Assembly (NCBI GenBank): GCA_004552385.1
Contig: SFOL01000059.1
Span: 1 to 10,721, forward strand
Reading direction: 5' to 3'
From: Bacteroidales bacterium
GTDB lineage: Bacteria; Bacteroidota; Bacteroidia; Bacteroidales; Marinilabiliaceae
DNA length: 10,721 bases
Part shown: piece after piece, positions 1 through 6,663 of the stretch
How the letters are laid out: every line of letters starts with the position of its first letter
Position numbering within the stretch: the first letter of the stretch is position 1
The notes under the pieces: generated by a model
What the model saw: only the letters and a program-made list of their open reading frames with translations
What the model was told of the DNA's origin: nothing
Databases searched by the model: none
Program-made: the position numbers and the translations under genes

Positions 1-474
1 AACCGCCCGGAACACCTGCTCCACGCTTTCTCGCATATTCTCCGCAGCGACTTCTTTTTTTATCGCTTCTTCTAAGGTCGTAACACCACGGGCGATCGGG
101 AAAAATGCATCGATTCCGGCTGCATTGCATGCCTTTGCTTCTTTTGTCACGCTTCCGGCAAAGGCCAGAACACGCACACCATGCTTTTTCGCAAGCTTTG
201 CAACCCCGACCGGTGCCTTGCCCATCGCGGTCTGGAAGTCCAGCTTTCCCTCACCCGTAATCGCATAATCTGCATCTGTGAGCTCCTGCTCCAGCCCAAC
301 CGCATTCAAGATCAGCTCGATCCCAGGTGTCAGCTCAGCCTTCAAAAAGCTGCGGAACGCGAATCCAAGTCCACCGGCTGCGCCAGCTCCCGGCTCCTGC
401 ATATAATCTGATCCTATTGCTTTTGCCACGGCCTGCCCATAACGCGCCATCGCCGCATCCAACGGCTGCTTCAT
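1..474 (-). CDS. Glycerate kinase, C-terminal fragment (5'-truncated, runs off window)
   Basis: Read on the minus strand from ATG at 474, the frame stays open to base 1 (158 codons, no stop). It gives a clear C-terminal part of the GlxK/GarK-type glycerate kinase family, which phosphorylates glycerate in the cytoplasm. Recognisable blocks are GAGAAGGLGFAF, the ITGEGKLDFQTAMGKAPVGVAK block, VLAFAGSVTKEA and GIDAFFPIARGVTTLEEA. The family is about 380 residues long, so more than half of the N-terminal part is absent. The frame stays open upstream to about 589. Only the few residues before the ATG (GVTEE, to about 489) fit the family, and beyond them the translation passes through a G-run and a GC-rich hairpin. 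Codon use (many GCA, GGA, AAA) differs from the genes to the right and suggests a Firmicutes-like origin. The true gene boundary cannot be fixed from this window. Confidence 0.8.
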   Translation of the reverse strand, partial: MKQPLDAAMARYGQAVAKAIGSDYMQEPGAGAAGGLGFAFRSFLKAELTPGIELILNAVGLEQELTDADYAITGEGKLDFQTAMGKAPVGVAKLAKKHGVRVLAFAGSVTKEAKACNAAGIDAFFPIARGVTTLEEAIKKEVAAENMRESVEQVFRAV

Positions 475-542
475 CTCTTCTGTCACACCCCTTTCGGTTG
501 AAGTTTTCCCCACCCCCCCATGCGTGTCAAATAGTAAAGACA

Positions 543-582
543 GGCTCGCCCGCCCCGCCGTGCTTGGCGGAGCGGGCGAGCC
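543..582 (-). terminator. Strong GC-rich hairpin, candidate terminator
   Basis: Arms 543-553 and 572-582 are perfectly complementary (11 bp). After one C/A mismatch (554/571) a further 5 bp pair (555-559 with 566-570), leaving a 6-base loop. Read leftward it is followed by tgtctttactattt, a loose T-rich tail; read rightward by cgtttgtc. The leftward reading is the better terminator. It lies between the AbiE operon and the glycerate kinase fragment, close to where the kinase homology stops. Confidence 0.5.
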
Positions 583-842
583 CGTTTGTCAGAATCTAAT
601 TCTTTGGAACACTTCGCCGGCCCGTTGCCCGGCGGCGGCTATACGCCTCACGGCGCTGTCCGCAAACTAAACCTCTTATGAGATAAGAAACCCTATATTA
701 CCTTTTATGTCTTATGTCAACATTGCAAAGGTAATCAGCCCTTTCTGCCCGGCGTAATTTTTTCAACCATTGCGCCTTGCTTATCAATCTCCGCATTCGC
801 TTTATGCAAACGTCCTTTTCTCTCCCGCGAACGTGCTGTCGA
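583..842. other. Non-coding spacer downstream of the AbiE operon
   Basis: I see no convincing gene here. It contains a 6-bp GC hairpin (615-620 with 629-634), a short palindrome (tcttat 674-679 with ataaga 683-688), and an inverted repeat listed separately. No obvious terminator follows the toxin gene that ends at 843. Confidence 0.5.
697..735. repeat. 9-bp inverted repeat carrying a -7-like box
   Basis: attaccttt (697-705) and aaaggtaat (727-735) are perfect inverted copies separated by 21 bases. On the minus strand the right arm includes TACCTTTG (733 to 726), a full match to the Bacteroidota -7 element TAnnTTTG. I see no matching -33 TTTG at the usual spacing, so promoter activity is uncertain. 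It could be a leftward promoter, an operator or chance. Confidence 0.3.
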
Positions 843-1658
843 CTACACCCATCTGATACATTTTACAAGCTCTCTGAAATAGGCGGCCGACCACAGGCCC
901 GCGCCGCTCTCTGCATTTACGAACGGGGCGAGGTCCTGTCTCACCTGCTCTATGCTTGTCTTGCCTATGCGCTCGTTCAGCATCTCCTTAATACCCTCTT
1001 TCGTCAACAGCTCTCCGCTCTCACTCTCCACTTTCTCGCTCAGGTGCTCATAGTGCAGTGGCACGTTGTTCTTAACGAACCACTCGAAGTCATACCAGTC
1101 GCGCCCCTTAGCCCTGCCGCCCCATGTGCGGTGCAGCAAGGCGTGCGTTTTGCTCGCGAAGAGGTCCGGAAGCGCCATGCACCTGACGAGGTATGATCGC
1201 GGCTGGATGGCGAGCCTCAGCTCGGTCTCGAATCGCACGGCGGGTTTTGTGTTTATCTCCACCCGTATCTTCTGCGGCTTGTCGTAGAGCGACAGCACTT
1301 CATACACTATCATGCCGTCCATCGTGCCGACAGCCTGTCTGCCGCGACACGCTTTCTCCTTAACCTCCACTTCGCGGCCCACCAGGGCGAACTCGTCCAT
1401 TATGTGTTTCACGAACTTGCTGAAGTCGAACCCGTCGTCACTCTCCATCAGGCAGAAGTCCATGTCTTCACTGAACCGCTCCAGTCCGTGGAACACCCTC
1501 AGGCATGACCCTCCGCAGAACGCCGCCGTGTCGAAAAAACCGCCGTGGTAGAGTCCCGACAATATTATCTCCTGGCCGGCCTTGTAGCGAGCCGTCCTCA
1601 CGTCGCGGTCTGTCGTGAGCTTATATGACGACATCATTTTCCTATAAAGATCGTTCAT
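843..1658 (-). CDS. AbiEii-type nucleotidyltransferase toxin
   Basis: This is the toxin of a type IV (AbiE) toxin-antitoxin pair, a DNA polymerase beta-like nucleotidyltransferase (AbiEii/AbiGii family). In characterised members, activity when the antitoxin is lacking slows growth, and it can cause abortive phage infection. Near the N-terminus is the family motif: GGSCLR followed by RFSEDMDF, containing the Gly-Gly-Ser and the two metal-binding aspartates (D65 and D67 counted from this start). Later blocks, such as the region around LPDLFASKTHALLHRTWGRAKGRDWYDFEWF, also fit the family (near residues 180-215). I chose ATG at 1658 (271 residues); the longer frame to 1676 would begin with TTG. 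This start overlaps the end of the antitoxin gene by 17 bases, which implies translational coupling. Length is usual for the family and the gene looks intact. Confidence 0.88.
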   Translation of the reverse strand: MNDLYRKMMSSYKLTTDRDVRTARYKAGQEIILSGLYHGGFFDTAAFCGGSCLRVFHGLERFSEDMDFCLMESDDGFDFSKFVKHIMDEFALVGREVEVKEKACRGRQAVGTMDGMIVYEVLSLYDKPQKIRVEINTKPAVRFETELRLAIQPRSYLVRCMALPDLFASKTHALLHRTWGGRAKGRDWYDFEWFVKNNVPLHYEHLSEKVESESGELLTKEGIKEMLNERIGKTSIEQVRQDLAPFVNAESGAGLWSAAYFRELVKCIRWV

Positions 1659-2280
1659 GCCGCAGTAGTTTGACAAGTGTGTGTATTGACGAACCTTTCT
1701 TACCCGTCTCGGCGTACGACTCCAATATCTCAGGGTCCATCTCGCAAAAGGCGTCCATGTCCAGCCGCAAGTCCTCTGTTATATACTTCTCCGCCTCAAT
1801 CTTATACCTTATGTTCACTCCGACTGAGTTGGCCACCGTGTCGCAGAGGGCGCGCTCGGGGGTGGCAATGACGAATGTCGCGCCTGAGTACGTCACTTGT
1901 GTCACTCCCGTCGCGAACCCGTCGCGGGGCGTCTCGGTGTAGGTGAACATACCGAGGGGTGTGTTGAAGCTCCTCGTGTGGTTGACGGTCATCGACTGAA
2001 TGGTTTGCACCCCTTCGGGTATAAGGCCGTAGAAGCGCAAAGCCGTCTGCATCGAGACGAAGGAGGGTGAGTATATGTGGTTGGCTATCAGCCCGAGACA
2101 GAGACGTTCGTCGTCTTCGCCGGGTGTGACCACGAACAGGCCTCGCTTAAGGCGGATTAGCGCGCCTTCTTCGCAAAGATGGCACACCTTGTTGTTAATC
2201 CCCTTTATCTCGGGATAGAGTGCCGACAGTGTAGATGTCGTCACCGGCACGTTGCCTAAGCCCTTTAGTCTGTCTTTCAT
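1642..2280 (-). CDS. AbiEi-type antitoxin / autoregulator
   Basis: This is the antitoxin and transcriptional regulator of the AbiE pair. It has an N-terminal winged-helix region (about residues 1-55, ending in GALIRLKRGLFVV) and the AbiEi core (SPSFVSMQTALRFYGLIPEG, then the ATPERALCD block near residues 140-150). Characterised AbiEi proteins bind inverted repeats upstream of their operon and repress it. The frame is open to 2370, but that first codon is GTG and the extra 30 residues would encode across a perfect inverted repeat that looks like an operator. I therefore place the start at ATG 2280 (212 residues); ATG 2298 is also possible. No Shine-Dalgarno is visible, as is usual in Bacteroidota. 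It is the first gene of a leftward operon with the toxin. Confidence 0.85.
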   Translation of the reverse strand: MKDRLKGLGNVPVTTSTLSALYPEIKGINNKVCHLCEEGALIRLKRGLFVVTPGEDDERLCLGLIANHIYSPSFVSMQTALRFYGLIPEGVQTIQSMTVNHTRSFNTPLGMFTYTETPRDGFATGVTQVTYSGATFVIATPERALCDTVANSVGVNIRYKIEAEKYITEDLRLDMDAFCEMDPEILESYAETGKKGSSIHTLVKLLRHERSL

Positions 2281-2304
2281 TATCGCTAAAAGTAGCATTT
2301 TCTG

Positions 2305-2339
2305 GAATAGAAAATACTTCTTTTGATTATTTTCTATTC
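2305..2339. promoter_or_regulatory. Perfect 12-bp inverted repeat, candidate AbiEi operator
   Basis: gaatagaaaata (2305-2316) and tattttctattc (2328-2339) are exact inverted copies with an 11-base spacer. The repeat sits 25 bases upstream of the chosen antitoxin start, so its half-site centres are about two helical turns apart. AbiEi antitoxins are known to autoregulate through inverted repeats in this position. I could not place a clear -33/-7 promoter around it. Confidence 0.6.
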
Positions 2340-2450
2340 TAAATATTACTTTTTTGCGTTTAGCCGTCACTCAGCCGATGTCCCTTCTTCTTTTAGTTGA
2401 CGAATTTTCGCCGACTGTTGAAAAAATATCCCTACGCATGTTGATATCTT

Positions 2451-2458
2451 TATGTTTG
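2451..2458 (+). promoter_or_regulatory. Candidate rightward -7 element (TATGTTTG)
   Basis: TATGTTTG matches TAnnTTTG exactly on the plus strand. No TTTG lies 19-21 bases upstream, so the match may be chance. If used, it would start a short transcript of about 170 bases, running through the hairpin at 2518-2541 to the terminator at 2597-2631. Confidence 0.25.
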
Positions 2459-2517
2459 CAGTGTGCCTGTTAGAGGCGCTGAATCAGTAATAGTTTTTCA
2501 TAATGGAGGTTTTTAGT

Positions 2518-2541
2518 AGCCGCTGTCGTGAGACAGCGGCT
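2518..2541. repeat. 10-bp hairpin with GTGA loop
   Basis: agccgctgtc (2518-2527) and gacagcggct (2532-2541) pair perfectly around a four-base loop, GTGA on the plus strand, which has GNRA form. No T-run follows on the plus strand, and only actaaaaacc on the minus strand. It looks like a structured RNA element rather than a simple terminator; its role is unknown. Confidence 0.45.
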
Positions 2542-2596
2542 GGGCGTGGACAACGGTCCTGCTCTGTTTGATTGTGATTTTTCTCATAATTTAAAA

Positions 2597-2631
2597 AGGG
2601 AGCCCTCAGCCTTGCGGCCGTGGGGCTCCCT
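2597..2631 (-). terminator. Rho-independent terminator of the membrane-protein gene (possibly bidirectional)
   Basis: agggagccc (2597-2605) pairs perfectly with gggctccct (2623-2631) over a 17-base loop. Read leftward, the stem runs directly into ttttt, as expected for the gene ending at 2660. Read rightward it is followed by gctttta, so it may also stop rightward transcription. Confidence 0.75.
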
Positions 2632-2659
2632 GCTTTTATCTGCCGTATGTCGCTTCGCG

Positions 2660-3541
2660 TCAGGCTTTTCTCTTTTTACCGGCAAAAACGCAAAGATATA
2701 CGGCCAGCGCGGCGAAGACCGCCAGGATGCAGATCATCTCTACGGCATATTCTTGCGGCTCAACCCAGAACTCTTTGAAGAAGTCCATGCGCCCCAATAT
2801 CTCGACCGGGGTCCAGAACACCACCACGACTGCTATCGCCATGCGTATGTTAGCCCCCCATGCGCCTATGCGCAACTGCTTGCGGAACATGAGGACCGAG
2901 CCGGCCATGCACACCATGCCGAGTCCCAACGTCACCGGGTGTCTCTCGCCCAGGAAGTTGTCGTCGTAGCAGAACATCAGGGCTATGTAGCACGTCCACA
3001 TCATGACAATCAGCTCCATGAAAGTCACGATTGACGAGTGGCGTATCACTGGCTGCGCTTTTTTCTTCTCCGCACCGTCCAGACGCAAACGCCTTTGCAC
3101 CCAGTTTATGAAGCAGCAACCCGTCCGAGTGCTGAAGACGTATAGGGTCATCACCATGACCCACAAGCCGAAGGTGGCGGGCATTATCAAATACTCGGGC
3201 TTGGTGACCACCTCGCCGTCAACCACCTCGGCCATGACACCATACCTGTTCGCGTAATATTGGAACAGGAACTCATACCACCCCGTCCAATATAGCAGTC
3301 CGCCAAAAAGGCCGCAAAGCGTCTGCCTCGTGTCGCCCTTAGCGAAGACGCCCGCTATGACTATGCCCAGGCCCACAGCGCCCATGGCGAAACCGGCGTA
3401 GTGTAATGCGCTTTCGCTCAGGATTTTCTCCATCAATATCATCAGCGCGTGACCCAATGGCATTGTCAACAGTACCATCAGGAAAGACGCTACAGATTTT
3501 CCCCAGTGCCTGCGGGTGTCACCTCTTTTCTCCTCGTCCAT
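2660..3541 (-). CDS. Unrecognised multi-pass inner-membrane protein
   Basis: I do not recognise this family. From ATG at 3541 it is 293 residues long, with a charged N-terminus (MDEEKRGDTRR) and about eight hydrophobic segments, near residues 17-37, 46-67, 74-90, 118-137, 169-192, 202-219, 231-249 and 266-287. It ends in a basic tail (GKKRKA). Two polar loops stand out: about 91-117, rich in Tyr and acidic residues, and a basic loop at 149-167. The open frame extends to a GTG at 3637, but a good -7 box lies inside that extension at 3607-3614, so the ATG is preferred. It is a single-gene leftward unit with its own terminator, divergent from the chemotaxis-type receptor. No enzymatic motif is visible and no function is assigned. 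Confidence 0.75.
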   Translation of the reverse strand: MDEEKRGDTRRHWGKSVASFLMVLLTMPLGHALMILMEKILSESALHYAGFAMGAVGLGIVIAGVFAKGDTRQTLCGLFGGLLYWTGWYEFLFQYYANRYGVMAEVVDGEVVTKPEYLIMPATFGLWVMVMTLYVFSTRTGCCFINWVQRRLRLDGAEKKKAQPVIRHSSIVTFMELIVMMWTCYIALMFCYDDNFLGERHPVTLGLGMVCMAGSVLMFRKQLRIGAWGANIRMAIAVVVVFWTPVEILGRMDFFKEFWVEPQEYAVEMICILAVFAALAVYLCVFAGKKRKA

Positions 3542-3606
3542 TTTCTCATTGTTTATTGGGCGTGCCACGCAGAGCCGCCCGATAGCTTGACTTCTTTTTA
3601 ATCTTT

Positions 3607-3614
3607 CAAAATTA
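3607..3614 (-). promoter_or_regulatory. Candidate -7 element for the membrane-protein gene
   Basis: On the minus strand the sequence is TAATTTTG, an exact match to TAnnTTTG, in an AT-rich patch. Transcription would begin near 3600 and give a leader of about 60 bases before ATG 3541. A clear -33 TTTG is not visible. The box argues against the upstream GTG start at 3637. Confidence 0.4.
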
Positions 3615-3738
3615 ATTAAAAGTCGAGTTGCGCGCACGCCGTTTCCTCAAAAAAGAAAACCTGCCGCCTCCTTATTCGTAGAAAAATGCCGAACTTAGTG
3701 TGCGCTATTTACGTATGCGTCACTATCCCAATATGCAA

Positions 3739-5520
3739 ATGAAAAAGTTCAACAAACGTCGGATCAGTTTTATGGTCCTCGCGCCACTCGCGCTTGTCAT
3801 CTTCCTCGTGTTTTGCGCTGGGGGTTACGTCTATATCGCCCTCAAGAGTGACATCTCGTCTCTCCAGCAGGAGCTGCTCAAGGGCGAGATCAGGACTGTG
3901 AAAGCAACCTTTGACCAGAAGCACTCCACTTCTGAGATGACGGCTAAACTTTTCAACCAGGAGTTCGACACGTTCTACGCCGCCGTGGCTTCTGCCGACA
4001 CTGTGAGCATCAAAGATGAGCTCAAATGGTCAGCCTCCTCCATTCAGGCTTGCGGATATCTCTTTACGAATGTCGATGGTGGATACGTCTGCGGCTCTTA
4101 TCCCGAAGATGAGCTCGACGCGCAGCAGCTTGTCTTGCTTGCCGAAATCGTCGATCAACGAGGGATGGTGACCGCGTCGGGCGACTTCATCAACAATAAC
4201 ATATGCGACTTCACAGCCGTGCTCGTCAAGAACGGCGACGGCGAGAAACTCGGCATGGCCGTCATCGTCAATTTCGTCTCAAGCTCGGACGCGACTCTCA
4301 AGGCCGTGAGCGATCAGCTGGGAGTCGACTGCTTCATTTTCCATGGCGACAAGTGCGTCCTCTCGGCCAATGAGGAGCGTGAAGCCTCGTCAATCGTGCT
4401 CGACCCCGAAATCTCGCTCGCCTGCTATAGTCGCCTCACCCCTTGGATGGGTGTCTCCGACATGCTGGGCCGTGATATGCACATCTTCGCCATACCGCTT
4501 GTCTCGGCCGACGCCAAGGCCCTCGGTTGCATCGTCATCAAGTCCGACACCGACTCGACCGACCGCATCATATCGTCGTTACGTATCCTCGTGCCAGCCT
4601 TCCTCGCCGTTTTCCTCGCTGTCTTCTTCGTCCTCTCGTTTAGGATTAACAAGCGAGTCATACGCCCGCTCGGCGATATCGTCAATGGCGTAAACAGGAT
4701 CTCCCGCGGCGACATCTCTCAACCCGTCGTCTGCAACAACGCCTGCTACGAGATCGAAACTCTCGCCAACAGCCTCAATGATGCTCAAGACAAGTTCCGC
4801 ATGGCCCTCACGCCCATCTACGACACCACCGAGGCCCTCATGAACTCCGCCGACCAGCTAAGCAACGCCTCCGAGAGCCTCTCCAACGCCGCCAACAGGC
4901 AGGCCGCGTCGCTCGAGGAGATCTCAAGCTCCATGGAGCAGATGGGCGCCAACATACAGCAGAACACCGACAACTCCGTCCACACTAACAAACTGACCGA
5001 GGAGATGTCCGCCATGGCGTCTAAGCTCGGAGGTGCCAGCAGCAACAGCTTCGAGGCCATCCAGAATATTGCGAAGAATATCAACGACATCAACGACCTC
5101 GTGAGCCAGACCAACATCCTCGCGCTCAACGCCTCTGTCGAGGCCGCAAGGGCAGGCGAACACGGACAGGGCTTCGGTGTCGTGGCGAAAGAGGTAGGCA
5201 GATTGGCTGAGCAGACGCACGAGACGGCCGACAGCATCAACGAGACGGCCACCAGCAGCATCAACGAGGCCGAGGAGGCCTTCAACCAGACGCAGCAGCT
5301 CATGCCGAGAATTGAGAAGATTGCAAGCCTCATCAAGGAGATCACGACCGCCAGCGTCGAGCAGTCTTCAGGCGTCGCGCAAGTCAACACGGCCATTCTC
5401 GACCTCAACAGGGTCACTCAGCAGAATGCCGCAGGGGCCGAAGAGATCGCCGCAAGCACCATGCAGATGAGGGATATGGTCAACGACCTCCAAAAGTCGG
5501 TCGCCATGTTCAAGCTGTAG
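3739..5520 (+). CDS. Methyl-accepting chemotaxis protein (transmembrane sensory receptor)
   Basis: This is a full-length MCP-type receptor of 593 residues, counted from ATG 3739. The order is: basic N-terminus; membrane segment at about 11-34; an extracytoplasmic sensing region of roughly 245 residues, of Cache-like size; second membrane segment at about 283-302; HAMP linker at about 303-357; then a long coiled-coil signalling domain. The conserved hairpin tip is clear: QTNILALNASVEAARAGEHGQGF at 457-479, with E468, R471 and G473. In classical systems this tip engages CheA and CheW. Neither they nor any flagellar gene appears in the window. There is no CheR/CheB-docking pentapeptide at the C-terminus (it ends AMFKL). 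The frame opens upstream at GTG 3700, with ATGs at 3715, 3733 and 3739; the start is uncertain. The gene is monocistronic with a strong terminator. Its ligand is unknown. Confidence 0.92.
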   Translation: MKKFNKRRISFMVLAPLALVIFLVFCAGGYVYIALKSDISSLQQELLKGEIRTVKATFDQKHSTSEMTAKLFNQEFDTFYAAVASADTVSIKDELKWSASSIQACGYLFTNVDGGYVCGSYPEDELDAQQLVLLAEIVDQRGMVTASGDFINNNICDFTAVLVKNGDGEKLGMAVIVNFVSSSDATLKAVSDQLGVDCFIFHGDKCVLSANEEREASSIVLDPEISLACYSRLTPWMGVSDMLGRDMHIFAIPLVSADAKALGCIVIKSDTDSTDRIISSLRILVPAFLAVFLAVFFVLSFRINKRVIRPLGDIVNGVNRISRGDISQPVVCNNACYEIETLANSLNDAQDKFRMALTPIYDTTEALMNSADQLSNASESLSNAANRQAASLEEISSSMEQMGANIQQNTDNSVHTNKLTEEMSAMASKLGGASSNSFEAIQNIAKNINDINDLVSQTNILALNASVEAARAGEHGQGFGVVAKEVGRLAEQTHETADSINETATSSINEAEEAFNQTQQLMPRIEKIASLIKEITTASVEQSSGVAQVNTAILDLNRVTQQNAAGAEEIAASTMQMRDMVNDLQKSVAMFKL

Positions 5521-5554
5521 ACTTCTCCACACACCTCTCAAGGAGGACGAGATC

Positions 5555-5583
5555 AAGCCCTGCGGGATTGCCCCGCGGGGCTT
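5555..5583 (+). terminator. Rho-independent terminator after the MCP gene
   Basis: aagccc (5555-5560), T5561 and gcggg (5562-5566) pair with cccgc (5572-5576), G5577 and gggctt (5578-5583). This makes a continuous 12-bp stem with one G-U pair and a five-base loop, followed by tgtcttgtttt. It lies 35 bases past the MCP stop codon and should separate it from the downstream cluster. Confidence 0.85.
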
Positions 5584-5609
5584 TGTCTTGTTTTGTGCAT
5601 GCCACTTTC

Positions 5610-5671
5610 TTTCGTCACCGATTTTGGCGCTATTTTTGCGCGTTTCGTCACCGATTAACGTCGTTTCGTCA
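5610..5671. repeat. Direct repeats of tttcgtcaccgatt
   Basis: The 14-base sequence tttcgtcaccgatt occurs at 5610-5623 and again, identically, at 5643-5656 (33-base period). A third partial copy, tttcgtca, lies at 5664-5671 (21 bases on). The periods are close to three and two helical turns. A -7-like box, TATTTTTG (5631-5638), sits between the first two copies. This arrangement would suit a DNA-binding regulator acting on a rightward promoter. Confidence 0.5.
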
Positions 5672-5947
5672 AAATGTCAAGCATCCATTGAGCCGTCCGG
5701 CTCGCTACAACTAACTTCGCCGTTGCGTTATGGTTATTATAATCATCACGACTTTGATTTCGTCAGCGAGCCAGCCCCTCACCTCTCTGTGGATAATCCC
5801 GACAAATTAGACTCGGATATGTGGGCTGAGGCTGCTAACGCCCGGCTCCAATGCCGCTGGAATACGTAACCGCCAATATAATCTTCGTCAAGATCATAAT
5901 TATGTCTGTCGCCCGGGTTGACATCGCAAGCCCGGGCGTCATTTTTT
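5645..5947 (+). ncRNA. Candidate small RNA or structured leader
   Basis: No convincing gene lies between the MCP terminator and the SiaB-like gene, yet the stretch has transcript-like signals. TATTTTTG at 5631-5638 matches the -7 consensus (the -33 position is only tttc), and a second terminator ends the stretch at 5910-5947. Between them gagcc (5690-5694) can pair with ggctc (5699-5703), or ggctcgct (5699-5706) can pair instead with agcgagcc (5765-5772), giving two mutually exclusive stems. The second terminator needs an upstream promoter to have a purpose, since the MCP transcript is already stopped at 5583. The small reading frames inside (for example 16 or 26 codons) look unremarkable. 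This is a hypothesis from layout only. Confidence 0.25.
5910..5947 (+). terminator. Second rho-independent terminator upstream of the SiaB-like gene
   Basis: cgcccggg (5910-5917) pairs perfectly with cccgggcg (5931-5938) over a 13-base loop, followed by tca and six T residues (5942-5947). No annotated gene lies between it and the previous terminator. Confidence 0.7.
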
Positions 5948-6011
5948 GCCTTGACTATTTCCGCTGCCAAACCATAACCGTACGTCGTTTTCGCCGTATA
6001 AGAACAATGAT

Positions 6012-6044
6012 TTTGCTCAATTTGAAATTTATGTTGTACCTTTA
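6012..6044 (+). promoter_or_regulatory. Candidate promoter of the siaB-siaC-ABC cluster
   Basis: TTTG at 6012-6015 is followed, 21 bases later, by TACCTTTA at 6037-6044. This is one mismatch from the Bacteroidota -7 element and lies within the reported 19-21 base spacing. Transcription would start near 6051, about 11 bases before the first start codon, in an AT-rich leader. Confidence 0.5.
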
Positions 6045-6061
6045 CGTACTTTTATATTGAT

Positions 6062-6640
6062 ATGCTTATGACTAAAATAGGAGCCAATAAGGATTTCCTC
6101 GAATTCGCCTACCAACTATATCACACCATGCAGGCCAACGAGATCAACCTGGTCTACGAGGGTGTGGTGACGCAGGAGATTACCAAGACTTTCACGGCCC
6201 TCACCGAGAAGAACATGGTTAAGAACGAGGAGACGAGCCAAGTGCAGCGTAAAGTCTTCAACGTCATGGTGGAATGCCTGCAGAACATATCCAAGCACGC
6301 CGACCCCATGGATGGCGAGGAGGATGAGGAGAGACGTGGAATCGTGCTCGTGTCGCACGGCGAGAAAAGCTACAATGTCATAACCGGAAACGTTATAAAG
6401 GCCGAGAAGAGGGCGGGCCTCGAGGCCACGCTCGAGCATATCAACAGCCTCGACAAGGAAGGTCTCTCTGCGCTCTACAAACAGCAGATCCTCGGCGGCA
6501 AAATATCTGAGAAAGGCGGAGCCGGACTCGGCTTCATCGATATAGCCAAGAAGAGCGGTAACAAGATAGCATATCAGTTCAAAGAGCTAACCGACGACTA
6601 CTGCTTCTTCATCATCATCACGACTATTTCGCGGAATTAA
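6062..6640 (+). CDS. SiaB-family protein kinase (DUF6272-like)
   Basis: A 192-residue cytoplasmic protein of the SiaB type, a kinase with a GHKL-like ATP-binding fold that phosphorylates its partner SiaC in Pseudomonas aeruginosa. The opening LVYEGVVTQEI block (about 30-40) is typical of the family. The ATP-site helix KVFNVMVECLQNISKHAD (64-81) carries E71 and N75, as in the GHKL N-box. A glycine-rich segment GGAGLGF (152-158) followed by IDIAKKSGNKIAY matches the family's G-box. ATG at 6068 (two codons in) is an equally possible start. The SiaC-like gene follows after 23 bases, so the two are surely co-transcribed. The partner phosphatase of the P. aeruginosa system, SiaA, is not in this window. 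Confidence 0.85.
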   Translation: MLMTKIGANKDFLEFAYQLYHTMQANEINLVYEGVVTQEITKTFTALTEKNMVKNEETSQVQRKVFNVMVECLQNISKHADPMDGEEDEERRGIVLVSHGEKSYNVITGNVIKAEKRAGLEATLEHINSLDKEGLSALYKQQILGGKISEKGGAGLGFIDIAKKSGNKIAYQFKELTDDYCFFIIITTISRN

Positions 6641-6663
6641 AACAGCAAACATACTTTATCACA

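Noticed and set aside
475..588. ParA-like appearance of the translation upstream of the kinase fragment (GGVGKTST)
   Set aside because: The P-loop-like string comes from a G-run in the open frame and has no surrounding ParA features; a stop lies at 589-591.
777..1196. 139-codon plus-strand frame over the end of the AbiEii toxin gene
   Set aside because: Antisense to the conserved toxin C-terminus and has no recognisable domain.
4818..5417. 199-codon minus-strand frame inside the MCP gene
   Set aside because: Antisense to the conserved signalling domain and rich in Leu/Ser/Ala from reverse-reading of the coiled coil; no independent signals.
5733..5813. Short frame beginning MVIIITTLISS, resembling an amino-acid biosynthesis leader peptide
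   Set aside because: No Ile, Thr or branched-chain amino-acid gene follows, and the stem layout does not place it as a classical attenuator.
5588..5869. 93-codon plus-strand frame between the two terminators
   Set aside because: It starts in the T-rich tail of the MCP terminator, crosses the direct repeats, and its translation has no recognisable domain. Structured RNA fits the stretch better.
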